From positions 339,015 through 403,014 of the forward strand of contig NZ_QOWE01000003.1 of the NCBI RefSeq assembly GCF_003334855.1: 64,000 nt of DNA. Reading direction: 5' to 3'. This stretch comes from Larkinella punicea (GTDB lineage Bacteria > Bacteroidota > Bacteroidia > Cytophagales > Spirosomataceae). The stretch's first letter is position 1. Each line of letters starts with the position of its first letter. This document shows positions 41,326 to 50,121 of this stretch, piece by piece. The notes below the pieces were generated by a model, which saw only the letters and a program-made list of their open reading frames with translations, was not told the DNA's origin and ran no database searches. The position numbers and the translations under genes were made by a program.

Positions 41326-43707
41326 ATGAAAAACCGTAACGATCTACTGGCTTGCCTTGTACTCCTTCTGGGATTGAGTTTTAGTACCGCCCGGGGCAGT
41401 GGGGGAGTCATTCACGCCATCAAATTGCCATCGAACGCCCTGGTTTCCGAACCCGCCCCCGTCAATCGGCAGCGGTATCTGGGCGTCACCATCTTTAACT
41501 TTGAAAATGACCCTCGGGTCGACGATGAACGCATTGAGCATTCGGCCGCTGCGGGCTGTAATGCCGTTGAAATCACCATCAACTGGGACCGGGTTTACCC
41601 CACCCGCCAGAGTGTGGCCAACTGGAAAGTGGTTGATTCACACGTCCAAACCGCCTTGCGGCTGGGCCTGAAGATTGCCCTGCGGATTCATGTCGGTCGT
41701 GAAATCAAGATGCTGGGCGATTTTTGGGAGACGAACGAGACCATGCAGGCGGCTGACGGGTCGCGGAGTACGGGCAGTGGCATCACGCAGTTTAGCTACG
41801 CCCACCAGCCGACCATTGAACTGGCGAAGGATTTCGTGAAGGAAACCACCCGGCGGTATCTCTATTTACAACAGCAGAATAAACTGCTGTTTTTCTCCGT
41901 TGTGGCCTCACCCGCCCTGGAATCCGAATATTCGCCGGTGCTCGACAAGGCCGATGGCGACAAGGTTGTCATTGCTTTCGATTACAGCGATCCCATGAAA
42001 ACCGCCTTCCGGCAGTGGTTGCAGGAAAAATTCACACTATCGGATCTGAACAAACGCTGGAACACCGGTTTTGGTGACTGGAATGCCGTCGTACCACCGG
42101 GCAACACGACCAGCGATCCACGGGGCATCTTCAGTGCCAATCGCCGGGGGCTCGATTGGTACGTTTTTCGGCACCGCCTGCTCGAACGGTTTTTGAACGA
42201 CATTACCAACACGATCAAGGGTGTCGATGGGTCGATCCGGGTGGTCAATCAGCACGGGGCCGTCTGGGACCGGCTGAGTGGTCTGCGGGGCACATACGCT
42301 TTCAAGAGCCTGAACCAGAACTCGGATGGGCTGAAATTCAACGACGGCCCCACCTACAACCACCGGTTTTCGATGGATATTGTGCGCAGTAATTTAAAAC
42401 CGGGTGCGTTTATGATCAATGCGGTCGACGGAATGTTCTGGCAAACGGTTTCGATCGGTACGTATTACGATCAGGTGAAGGAATGTTTTGATCACGGGGC
42501 TTCCATGTTGACACTGGCCAATTTCGGGGGAAAAGACGCCCGCGCCACCCTCACACAATTGGTCGATCGGGTTGTGGATGCCGGTTTGCTGAATCAGCCC
42601 GTTACGCAGGTACAAACCGGCGGCAGCATCAGCTACAAACTGTCGGAAATCCTTCGGGACACTTATACGCCCATCACCAATCGCTGGACGGATCAATACA
42701 ATAAGTCCGGAAAAAAACCGGTTCAGGTTACGCTGATCGAAGATTTGCTGGATGAGATGGATGAACCAGCCCAACCCGACGGGAACAAGGCACCCCAGGT
42801 GATTACGGCGTATGCGGACCGCGATGCCACCGTTGGCAAACCGTTTAATCTGGCTGTTTCGAAAAGCCATTTCAGAGACGCGGACGGAACCATCGCCAAA
42901 GTCGAGGTGAGCGGTTTGGCGGCTGGTCTGAGTTACAATGCGTCTACGAACCTGATTGCCGGTACGCCAACGTCGGTGGCCACCCTGAGCGTGACGGTGA
43001 AAGCAACCGACAACGACGGTGCAACCGGCACGGATGCCTTTCTGATTCGGGTGAAGTCGGCCACGGAACCCGCCCCGGCTCCGGAGCCGGAACCCGAGCC
43101 GGAAGGGCCGGTAACCGGTAGTTTCGACGGGTATCTGGATAAAGTAGAATGTGGTACGATGCGCGGGTGGGCCTGGGATCGGAACAAGCCCGACGCGTCG
43201 GTGACGATTGAATTTTCGGCCGACGGCCAGGTGATCGGAACGGCGGAAGCGGATATCTACAGAACGGATCTGGACGATGCGGGAAAGGGAAATGGAAAAC
43301 ATGCCTACAGCTTTCCGACGCCGGCGAGTCTGAAAGACGGCAATGCCCACCAGATCAGCGCCAAAGTACGGAACAGCACCTTTACCTTGAAGTATGCGCC
43401 CAAAGCATTGACCTGTCCGTCGCCGGCGAGAGCCTCAGTGGCGTCGGCAGAACGGGGTTTGTCGGTGACGGTGTTGGGAAATCCCGTTGGTGAGCAAACG
43501 AGTGTGGAAGTTCGGGGGGTGGAAGGAAAATCGGTTCGTTTTCAACTCAGCGACGTCCGCGGACGAATCATCAGCGAGCGGGCGGTAGAAACCGCCGGGG
43601 TCGTTGAAAAACAGCAATTCAATCTGGGCCGCGAACTGACGGGGCTGTTGCTCTTACGGGTGGTGTCGGGTCAGCAGGCGGTAACGGTTAAAATGCTGAA
43701 ACCCTAA
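41326..43707 (+). CDS. Type IX-secreted glycosidase-like multidomain protein
   Basis: 793 residues. Signal peptide (MKNRNDLLACLVLLLGLSFST), then a TIM-barrel glycosidase-like domain (residues about 45-460; INWDRVYP, LGLKIALRIHVGREI, ASPALESEYSP, VNQHGAVWD), reminiscent of GH42-type beta-galactosidases. Follows a cadherin/Ig-like domain (NKAPQVITAYADRDATVGKP, GTPTSVATLSVTVKATDNDG), a Pro/Glu linker, a GYLDKVECGTMRGWAWDR domain common in Spirosoma-group proteins, and a C-terminal type IX secretion domain (LGNPVGEQTSVEVRG, GLLLLRVVSGQQAVTVKMLK). Cell-surface or released enzyme; catalytic residues not confidently identified. ATG 41326 is chosen over the frame start at 41311 to give a clean signal peptide. 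Confidence 0.85.
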   Translation: MKNRNDLLACLVLLLGLSFSTARGSGGVIHAIKLPSNALVSEPAPVNRQRYLGVTIFNFENDPRVDDERIEHSAAAGCNAVEITINWDRVYPTRQSVANWKVVDSHVQTALRLGLKIALRIHVGREIKMLGDFWETNETMQAADGSRSTGSGITQFSYAHQPTIELAKDFVKETTRRYLYLQQQNKLLFFSVVASPALESEYSPVLDKADGDKVVIAFDYSDPMKTAFRQWLQEKFTLSDLNKRWNTGFGDWNAVVPPGNTTSDPRGIFSANRRGLDWYVFRHRLLERFLNDITNTIKGVDGSIRVVNQHGAVWDRLSGLRGTYAFKSLNQNSDGLKFNDGPTYNHRFSMDIVRSNLKPGAFMINAVDGMFWQTVSIGTYYDQVKECFDHGASMLTLANFGGKDARATLTQLVDRVVDAGLLNQPVTQVQTGGSISYKLSEILRDTYTPITNRWTDQYNKSGKKPVQVTLIEDLLDEMDEPAQPDGNKAPQVITAYADRDATVGKPFNLAVSKSHFRDADGTIAKVEVSGLAAGLSYNASTNLIAGTPTSVATLSVTVKATDNDGATGTDAFLIRVKSATEPAPAPEPEPEPEGPVTGSFDGYLDKVECGTMRGWAWDRNKPDASVTIEFSADGQVIGTAEADIYRTDLDDAGKGNGKHAYSFPTPASLKDGNAHQISAKVRNSTFTLKYAPKALTCPSPARASVASAERGLSVTVLGNPVGEQTSVEVRGVEGKSVRFQLSDVRGRIISERAVETAGVVEKQQFNLGRELTGLLLLRVVSGQQAVTVKMLKP

Positions 43708-43721
43708 AGACGTCTATTTTG

Positions 43722-43760
43722 AAAAAAACAGCCCAGACGTATCATTTGGGCTGTTTTTTT
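43722..43760 (+). terminator. Rho-independent terminator
   Basis: AAAAAAACAGCCCA (43722-43735) and TGGGCTGTTTTTTT (43747-43760), 14-bp perfect arms ending in a T-run, 15 bases after the stop of the secreted glycosidase-like gene. Confidence 0.9.
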
Positions 43761-44006
43761 GCTTGATAAAGCCGTGTTTATTAAAAAAAAAGGTAAAATA
43801 GAGTAGTATTTGTCCGACACCCTCAATAATTCCCGTGATTGGGTAGCCACGTTTCGTCAGGCTTTCTGTACTTTTGCAGGGCTGATCCGAAAGGCCAGCC
43901 TCTATTCATTCTTCATCGACTTCTGATTGACCAACCGGCCTGCCTGACTTGAGGACGGTTTTTTTGTGCCTTTGTACGCTGCAATTACCATTTCTAATTT
44001 AATAGT

Positions 44007-45635
44007 ATGACTAATTTATCACAGCAACTGGAAATTCTGTTTCCGGCAGAAGACCAGATTCCGGAGGAATTTCGGATCGAAGCATTGCATCAGCGGGACT
44101 ACCTCGTGGATGGCGAAATCCGGCAGTGGGACGGCCCCACGCAGGAGGTGGTATCGCCAATTTTTGTTCAGACGCCCGCTGGTTTGGTTCGGAAAGTGAT
44201 CGGCAGTTACCCCTTGCCGGTGGATGACAACGAAGCCCTGGATGCGCTGGATGCAGCCGTTCGGGCTTTCGACAGCGGAAGGGGTGCCTGGCCGACGATG
44301 TCGGTAACCGATCGGATCGAGTGCATGGAACGCTTTGTCGGGAAGATGATGGAGCAGAAAAAAGCCGTCGTCAACCTGCTGATGTGGGAGATCGGGAAAA
44401 CCCTGGCCGACTCGATCAAGGAATTTGACCGCACCGTGCAATATATCTACGACACCATCGACGCGTTCAAGGACGTCGATCGCGCCGGTTCGCGTTTCCG
44501 GATCGAGGAGGGCATCATTGGCCAGATTCGGCGCTCGCCCCTGGGAGTCGTTTTGTGTATGGGGCCGTTCAATTACCCGCTCAACGAAACCTATACCACG
44601 CTGATCCCGGCCATTTTGATGGGCAATACGGTTTTGTTCAAACCCCCGAAACACGGTACGCTGCTGCATCACCCGCTGCTCGACGCATTCCGGACGTCGT
44701 TTCCGAAGGGGGTCGTTAACACGGTCTATGGCCGGGGGGCTACCGTGGTTCCGACACTGATGAAGTCGGGGAAAATCAACGTGCTGGCGCTCATTGGGTC
44801 GAGCCGGGTGGCCGACAGCCTCAAAAAAATGCACCCCAAAAGCAACCGTCTGCGGGCGGTTTTGAGTCTGGATGCCAAAAATGCCGCCATTATTCTACCC
44901 GATGCCGACATCGAGCTGACCGTGAAAGAGTGTATGCTGGGCGCGATGTCGTTCAACGGGCAGCGGTGTACGGCCCTGAAAATCCTGTGGGTACACCGGT
45001 CGGTGGCCGACGTTTTTCTGCAACGCATGGGCGAAGAACTGAACAAACTGAAGCCCGGAATGCCGTGGAGCCAGGGAGCGCAGGTAACACCGCTGCCAGA
45101 ACCCGGAAAACCGGCGTATCTGGATGCGTGTCTGCGGGATGCTGAAGCGAAAGGTGCCCGGATTATGAACGAAGGGGGCGGCACGACCGTGGAATCTTTT
45201 GTCTTTCCAGCCCTGGTTTATCCGGTAAAAGACGGTATGAAACTCTACCGCGAGGAGCAGTTCGGGCCGGTGGTTCCGGTGGTTCCTTTTGACGATATTG
45301 ATGAGCCGATTGCCTACATCATCGACGCGGATCACGGCCAGCAGGTCAGCATTTTCGGGAGTGAAAGCGAACCGCTCGCGCGTTTGATCGATCCGCTGGT
45401 CAACCAGGTCAGCCGGGTGAATATCAATGCGCAATGCCAGCGCGGACCAGACACGTTTCCGTTTACGGGCCGGAAAGATTCGGCAGAAGGCACCCTGTCG
45501 GTGGAGGATGCGCTGCGGTCGTTTTCCATCCGCACCGTGGTGGCCACGAAAGATACGGCGCAGAACAAAACGATTCTAAACGACATTGTGGAGCAGCACC
45601 AATCCGAGTTCCTGTCGACGAAATTCATTTTTTAA
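44007..45635 (+). CDS. gapN: NADP-dependent glyceraldehyde-3-phosphate dehydrogenase-type aldehyde dehydrogenase
   Basis: 542 residues, aldehyde dehydrogenase superfamily, GapN branch. Catalytic Cys321 in SFNGQRCTALK; MGPFNYPLNE and FKPPKHGT shape the coenzyme site; FTGRKDSAEGTLSVEDAL at the C-terminus fits GapN. The usual catalytic Glu segment (xELGGK) reads LSLDAKNAAI here, so the general base is not at the standard position. Non-phosphorylating oxidation of glyceraldehyde 3-phosphate to 3-phosphoglycerate yielding NADPH. A promoter-like GTGCCTTTG lies at 43966. Single gene. Confidence 0.88.
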   Translation: MTNLSQQLEILFPAEDQIPEEFRIEALHQRDYLVDGEIRQWDGPTQEVVSPIFVQTPAGLVRKVIGSYPLPVDDNEALDALDAAVRAFDSGRGAWPTMSVTDRIECMERFVGKMMEQKKAVVNLLMWEIGKTLADSIKEFDRTVQYIYDTIDAFKDVDRAGSRFRIEEGIIGQIRRSPLGVVLCMGPFNYPLNETYTTLIPAILMGNTVLFKPPKHGTLLHHPLLDAFRTSFPKGVVNTVYGRGATVVPTLMKSGKINVLALIGSSRVADSLKKMHPKSNRLRAVLSLDAKNAAIILPDADIELTVKECMLGAMSFNGQRCTALKILWVHRSVADVFLQRMGEELNKLKPGMPWSQGAQVTPLPEPGKPAYLDACLRDAEAKGARIMNEGGGTTVESFVFPALVYPVKDGMKLYREEQFGPVVPVVPFDDIDEPIAYIIDADHGQQVSIFGSESEPLARLIDPLVNQVSRVNINAQCQRGPDTFPFTGRKDSAEGTLSVEDALRSFSIRTVVATKDTAQNKTILNDIVEQHQSEFLSTKFIF

Positions 45636-45866
45636 TTCATTGCCATAACCGGGTCCGCCGTGCCTTTTATCCAACATCGTCCGGGGTGTTTCGATGCTGA
45701 TTGGAAGAAGGTACGGCGGTATCGCCGGATTGCATTATAGTAGGATTGCATTAATCGAAATTTAATTCTATCTCTCCCTCATTTTCGAACGGTTTTGTGA
45801 ACTCATTGGTAGAAATCTTGTTACATCCAATAAATTTTGGGTTGTACGTTGCATTCATCTACCCGT

Positions 45867-46757
45867 ATGGCACTTGAACTCGTTCCAATCGATCGCATCA
45901 GCAAACAGGATAAAGCTCTTTTTCAACAAAACTATTTCAAAAAACACCAGCCCGCCATCATCCGGGATTTTTGCCACGACTGGCCGGCCTATACAAACTG
46001 GTCGTTCGAAAAACTTAAAGAAAGGGCCGGTCATCTAACGGTCGATTTGTACAATAACAAGCCGGCAGATCCAGATAAAAGCACGATGTTTGTCGATGAG
46101 CGCATGAATTTTGGCGATTATCTGGACAAAATTTCTTCCAATCAGCCCGTCGAACTCCGCATATTTCTCTTCAATATTTTCAAGCACATTCCATCCCTCA
46201 AAAAAGACGTTCTGAAGCCTGATCTGGTGGACGGATTTGCGATGAGCCTGCCGTTCATGTTCTACGGCGGTGCCGGGTCGGTGGTACACATGCACTATGA
46301 CATTGATCTGTCGCATGTTTTCCTGACGCAGTTTGTGGGCCGAAAGCGGGTGGTATTGTTTGCGCCCGAATACACGCCCCTGCTGTATCGGCTCCCGTTT
46401 TCGGTCATTTCGTACATGAACGTCAACAAGCCGGATTACCAGAAATACCCCGGTTTGCAGCACGTCAAAGGCTATGAATGTACCCTGGATTATGGCGAAA
46501 CGCTCTATATACCAGCCGGTTACTGGCATTACATTGAGTACATCGATGGCGGTTATGCGTTGTCGCTCCGGGTTCTCAATGAATCCTGGCTGAAAAGGAT
46601 TCAGGGTGCCTGGAATCTGTTCGGGCAAATGCGGATTGACAATTTTATGAAGAAATACTTTACACAATCGTGGTTTCAGTATAAAAACCGGAAAGCGTTT
46701 GAAAATGCCAATGAAGCGATGAAAGATCTCCCTCGTTTGGAAAACGCAGAAGCATAA
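45867..46757 (+). CDS. JmjC-like cupin (cupin_8) dioxygenase
   Basis: 296 residues from ATG 45867; the frame opens upstream with TTG 45837. The Fe(II)-binding facial triad of the JmjC/FIH family is visible: H-Y-D in VVHMHYDIDLSH (residues about 140-150) and the distal His in GYWHYIEY near 215, with the SLPFMFYGGAGS strand before it. 2-oxoglutarate dioxygenase that hydroxylates a protein or small molecule; substrate unknown. Begins RDFCHDWPAYTNWSFEKL, as in many bacterial cupin_8 proteins. Confidence 0.88.
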   Translation: MALELVPIDRISKQDKALFQQNYFKKHQPAIIRDFCHDWPAYTNWSFEKLKERAGHLTVDLYNNKPADPDKSTMFVDERMNFGDYLDKISSNQPVELRIFLFNIFKHIPSLKKDVLKPDLVDGFAMSLPFMFYGGAGSVVHMHYDIDLSHVFLTQFVGRKRVVLFAPEYTPLLYRLPFSVISYMNVNKPDYQKYPGLQHVKGYECTLDYGETLYIPAGYWHYIEYIDGGYALSLRVLNESWLKRIQGAWNLFGQMRIDNFMKKYFTQSWFQYKNRKAFENANEAMKDLPRLENAEA

Positions 46758-47001
46758 ATCATTTTTCTTATAAAATTTACCACTAGATTAATTTGGAAAT
46801 AAGCTGTTTTTTATTTAAGTTTCTAAAGATTAATTCACTATTTTAAAACTCATTTAACGTATAAACGTGACTGTTAGCAGGTGTGTTATTGAATTGTTAT
46901 CAAATTTTATTGTTGGAATTGATTTTATAATATAACTACGAATTGGCTTACTGGGAAGATTATTAGTGATGCTCAAAAATAGGGTAAATGCAAGCTGAAA
47001 A

Positions 47002-47475
47002 ATGGAAAAGAAATGGCATAAAATAAACGAAGGGATCTATACGTTTTTTGTCGGAAACGAAAAAAAAGGATCACTCAGTATGAACACCGCGGGCGGGAAA
47101 GCAACCGCTACTGTAGGCAGCAAACAATTCACGATCAAGAGAACCGGATTCTGGCAAAGCTCCCTGGAAATTAGTGACGGGGATGAAAGACGGGTGGCCA
47201 GGGCTTATCCTGAAACGTGGTATGGCAATTCGATGGTTTTCGAATATGAGGGCCGAACCTATCAATTAAAAATAAAAAATAATCCGTTGGCCGAGTGGTC
47301 GATCCTGGCGGGAAAGCAAGCCGTTTTATCGTACGGTTTAGCGGTTGATCAGGGGAAAACGGTGGTTACCATCCGTTCCCAGCCGGAGAATTCGGATTAT
47401 TTGCCCGACTTTCTGCTCTGGTACCTTTTTGAACCTATAGCGACTGAAAATACCACCGATCCTGATTTTTTCTAA
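47002..47475 (+). CDS. Hypothetical protein, 157 residues
   Basis: Not recognised. Predicted beta-rich throughout (GIYTFFVGNEKKGSLSMN, KQFTIKRTGFWQSSLEI, GNSMVFEYEGRTYQLKI, GKTVVTIRSQ), like a small barrel or a LURP-one/tubby-type fold, without signal peptide. Acidic Asp/Phe-rich end (EPIATENTTDPDFF). Lower G+C than most of the window and preceded by a very A+T-rich gap (46758-47001). Forms a group with the next two genes on the same strand. Confidence 0.7.
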   Translation: MEKKWHKINEGIYTFFVGNEKKGSLSMNTAGGKATATVGSKQFTIKRTGFWQSSLEISDGDERRVARAYPETWYGNSMVFEYEGRTYQLKIKNNPLAEWSILAGKQAVLSYGLAVDQGKTVVTIRSQPENSDYLPDFLLWYLFEPIATENTTDPDFF

Positions 47476-47516
47476 CGCTGACGGTATAACACCTTGATCT
47501 ACATAAAGCAGTAAGC

Positions 47517-48044
47517 ATGCATTTTTCGACGCGATTGGCAGAAGAAACGGATGAATTTAAAATTTATAATCTTTACAAACAGGTGGCCAAAATTCCCGGT
47601 GGAATAGCCCGGGAAGAAGACGAAATTACACCCGCTTATGTTTCGAATAACTTGCGGAAATCGCTTCAGAATGGCCTTTCTCTCGTGATCGCTAATCCGG
47701 AAAATCCCGCAGAACTGGTGGCTGAAATGCATGGCTATCAACTGGAACCCCGGGTTTTTAAACACATCCTGTCGGAATTAACGATTGTTGTTCACCCCGG
47801 TTTTCAGAACTGTGGGCTGGGGAAACGACTATTTTTAGATTTTTTAAAGTACGTCGAAGAAAACCGCCCCGACGTCTTACGGGTTGAGCTGATTGCCCGC
47901 GAAAGCAACACCAGAGCCATTGCGTTTTATCAGAAAATAGGCTTTGTGGTCGAAGGACGGTTAGAGAAACGGATTGATACGAAAACCGGCTCATTTGAAG
48001 CCGATATTCCAATGGCCTGGTTTAACCGGAATTTTGTAAAATGA
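47517..48044 (+). CDS. GNAT N-acetyltransferase
   Basis: 175 residues. The acetyl-CoA-binding motif A is visible in ELTIVVHPGFQNCGLGKRLF (Q-N-C-G-L-G; residues about 82-103), followed by RVELIARESNTRAIAFYQKIGFV and a C-terminal strand (GSFEADIPMAW). N-terminal half atypical, with TRLAEETDEFKIYNLYKQV. Acetyl donor for an unknown small molecule or protein amine. Overlaps the next gene by ATGA, so translation is coupled. A terminator follows the pair. Confidence 0.85.
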   Translation: MHFSTRLAEETDEFKIYNLYKQVAKIPGGIAREEDEITPAYVSNNLRKSLQNGLSLVIANPENPAELVAEMHGYQLEPRVFKHILSELTIVVHPGFQNCGLGKRLFLDFLKYVEENRPDVLRVELIARESNTRAIAFYQKIGFVVEGRLEKRIDTKTGSFEADIPMAWFNRNFVK

Positions 48045-48877
48045 GCACAATCATTACACCCGAAGACCCCGACTGGCTGGTAAAACTGGTACAGGAACGG
48101 TACGCCTTTTGTAATCCGGATCTGGCACAGGCCGAACGCATTCATCACTATGAACAAGACAAAAGGCTTTCTTCCAAAGACACGTACTTTTCGCAATGGG
48201 AAGAATGGGATTTTGAATGGGCGACTTTTAAAGACATTCTGGGCAACGAGCAGTTTGAACGGTATGAAGCGAATCTAAAAACCCGGATTCGGAGTTATGA
48301 GGAAAGCCTTGTGGAAGATGACAACGGCAAATTGGGTGAAATTGCGTATAATCAAGCATTGCTAACGAATTACGAAAAGATTTTGCCTGATTTTTTTAAT
48401 CCACGGTCTCCGTTAAAATTGACAGGACTATTTCAGGAAGAGACCAAGATTGACTTTTTAAAAGCAGAGTACAAACGGTATTTAAATGAGATGAAAGTCA
48501 GGTTATTGGTTGAGCATTTTCGGTTTGCCCGAACGTTTATGCCCAATCTGTTGAAGATAACGTTACTGCAGCACAAACTCGATTATCTATGGCCGGACTA
48601 TTTTTACTTCAAACACCGAATGGACGAGCCCACAAAAGCCACGGCGAATTACCTGAAAGGAAAGCTTTTCTACATTAATGACAAAATCTATAACTTGGTT
48701 CAGGAGAAATTTGATAAGTTGAAGTCGTTAAATCAAGAAAATTACAACAAATACCTGGGTGAACGACCCGCTGTCGGTTCTCTTACCTATGGGCCGTCAA
48801 CGCCCGAAGACCGGCGGGAACATCTGTTGATGAGTTTGTTGCTTCTGGATGAGAACAAATACGGATGGCGGGAGTAA
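48041..48877 (+). CDS. Hypothetical helical protein, 278 residues
   Basis: Not recognised. Mostly helical, rich in aromatic and charged residues (HHYEQDKRLSSKDTYFSQWE, TNYEKILPDFFNP, LWPDYFYFKHRMDEPTK, YLKGKLFYINDKIYNL). No signal peptide or membrane segment. Its start overlaps the GNAT stop by 4 bases, so it may be the substrate or partner of that acetyltransferase. A+T-richer than the surroundings, consistent with acquisition by transfer. Confidence 0.7.
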   Translation: MSTIITPEDPDWLVKLVQERYAFCNPDLAQAERIHHYEQDKRLSSKDTYFSQWEEWDFEWATFKDILGNEQFERYEANLKTRIRSYEESLVEDDNGKLGEIAYNQALLTNYEKILPDFFNPRSPLKLTGLFQEETKIDFLKAEYKRYLNEMKVRLLVEHFRFARTFMPNLLKITLLQHKLDYLWPDYFYFKHRMDEPTKATANYLKGKLFYINDKIYNLVQEKFDKLKSLNQENYNKYLGERPAVGSLTYGPSTPEDRREHLLMSLLLLDENKYGWRE

Positions 48878-48947
48878 ACTTCTGAATTCAGGCAGCCGCT
48901 CCGTCATTACCGAAAACGGAACGTCTGGCGGTTTTTTCTTGCCGTTC

Positions 48948-48979
48948 AAAAAAACGAACTCGTGCGGGTTCGTTTTTTT
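48948..48979 (+). terminator. Rho-independent terminator
   Basis: AAAAAAACGAAC (48948-48959) and GTTCGTTTTTTT (48968-48979), perfect 12-bp arms ending in a T-run, 71 bases after the stop of the 278-residue hypothetical protein. Confidence 0.88.
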
Positions 48980-49051
48980 TGTGTAGAATTGAACGTGTAA
49001 AACAGCAGCACCGAAAAACCCGATGGCCTAGCGGTTGTCGAAGACAAGCAT

Positions 49052-50032
49052 ATGGGACTATTTGACTTCATTCGCAATGAATTTATCGAGGTCATCGACT
49101 GGGTCGATAACTCGAACGATACGGTAATCTGGAAATTTCCGGACAATGGCAATAACATCAAATACGGCGCTCAACTGACCGTGCGTGAGTCGCAGGTGGC
49201 GGTTTTTATCAACGAAGGCCGGATTGCCGATGTGTATCAGCCGGGACGTTATGAACTGACTACGCAGAACATGCCGATCATGACCACCTTGCGGTCGTGG
49301 AAAATGGGTTTCGAGTCGCCATTCAAAGTGGATATTTACTTCGTCTCGACCAAGCAGTTTACGAACCTCAAATGGGGAACCCAAAACCCGTTCATCGTCC
49401 GCGATCCCGAACTGAAGCAGGTACGCGTACGGGCGTTTGGGGTGTTTGCCCTGCGGGTGGTCGATGCCGGGAAGTTTATCAAGGAATACGCCGGAACGAC
49501 GCCCGTGGTCCGGATCGGCGATGTGGAGGATCAACTCCGGTCGGCCATCATCACCAACTTCACGGATACGATTGGCGAAGCCGGTATTTCGGTCTACGAT
49601 TTATCCCGAAATTACAAGGAAATCGGCGACAAACTGCTGCCGCTGCTCCAGTCGGATTTCACGGGCTACGGTCTGGAACTGACCAAATTTTACGTCGAAA
49701 ATACGAGCCTGCCGCCAGAAGTGGAAGCTTTCCTCGACAAAACCACGCAGATGAATATGGTCGGTGATATGGCTCGCTTTCAGCAGTTTCAGGCGGGTGT
49801 TGCGCTGGAAGATGCCGCCGAAAGTGGTGGTGCCGGTGGCGCTGCCGTGTTGCTGGGCGGTTTGGGCAATTTCATGCAGAACACCAGCGCGGCCAATGCG
49901 CCACAGGCTCCCAAAGAAGACAAAACCGAGGTCATGAATCTGCTCAGGCAACTGGGCGAACTGAAAGCCGCCGGGATTTTGACCGAGGAAGAATTCAACG
50001 CCAAAAAAGCCGAGTTACTAGCCAGACTCTAA
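49052..50032 (+). CDS. SPFH-domain protein with C-terminal SHOCT motif (YdjI-like)
   Basis: 326 residues. An SPFH/band-7-like domain (residues about 25-240; LTVRESQVAVFINEGRIADVYQPGRYELTTQNMP, FALRVVDAGKFIKEYAG, GLELTKFYVENTSLP) lacks the usual N-terminal membrane helix; this is the YdjI/virion-core-like subgroup. It ends in a SHOCT-like motif (LRQLGELKAAGILTEEEFNAKKAELLA) found in such proteins. B. subtilis YdjI acts with PspA and YdjG/H in membrane stress and phage tolerance. The next gene is a YdjG-like zinc-ribbon protein, so the pair matches; no PspA is in the window. Confidence 0.88.
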   Translation: MGLFDFIRNEFIEVIDWVDNSNDTVIWKFPDNGNNIKYGAQLTVRESQVAVFINEGRIADVYQPGRYELTTQNMPIMTTLRSWKMGFESPFKVDIYFVSTKQFTNLKWGTQNPFIVRDPELKQVRVRAFGVFALRVVDAGKFIKEYAGTTPVVRIGDVEDQLRSAIITNFTDTIGEAGISVYDLSRNYKEIGDKLLPLLQSDFTGYGLELTKFYVENTSLPPEVEAFLDKTTQMNMVGDMARFQQFQAGVALEDAAESGGAGGAAVLLGGLGNFMQNTSAANAPQAPKEDKTEVMNLLRQLGELKAAGILTEEEFNAKKAELLARL

Positions 50033-50121
50033 AGGAGGAAGGGAGGAAAGGATAGAAGGAGGAACGGAATCAACCAGTACCTCTTTTTCCCTTCCTCCCT
50101 TTATCCTTTTCTTCCTTCCTC
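50033..50121. repeat. Imperfect purine/pyrimidine palindrome filling a gene gap
   Basis: Purine-rich AGGAGGAAGGGAGGAAAGG... (from 50033) faces its pyrimidine-rich near-complement ending at 50121. Several mismatches and shifts. It begins right after the SPFH stop and ends right before the next start, so it is both the 3' end of one gene and the leader of the other. The GGAGG words could also serve as a ribosome site, but on the far side of the stem. Confidence 0.7.
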
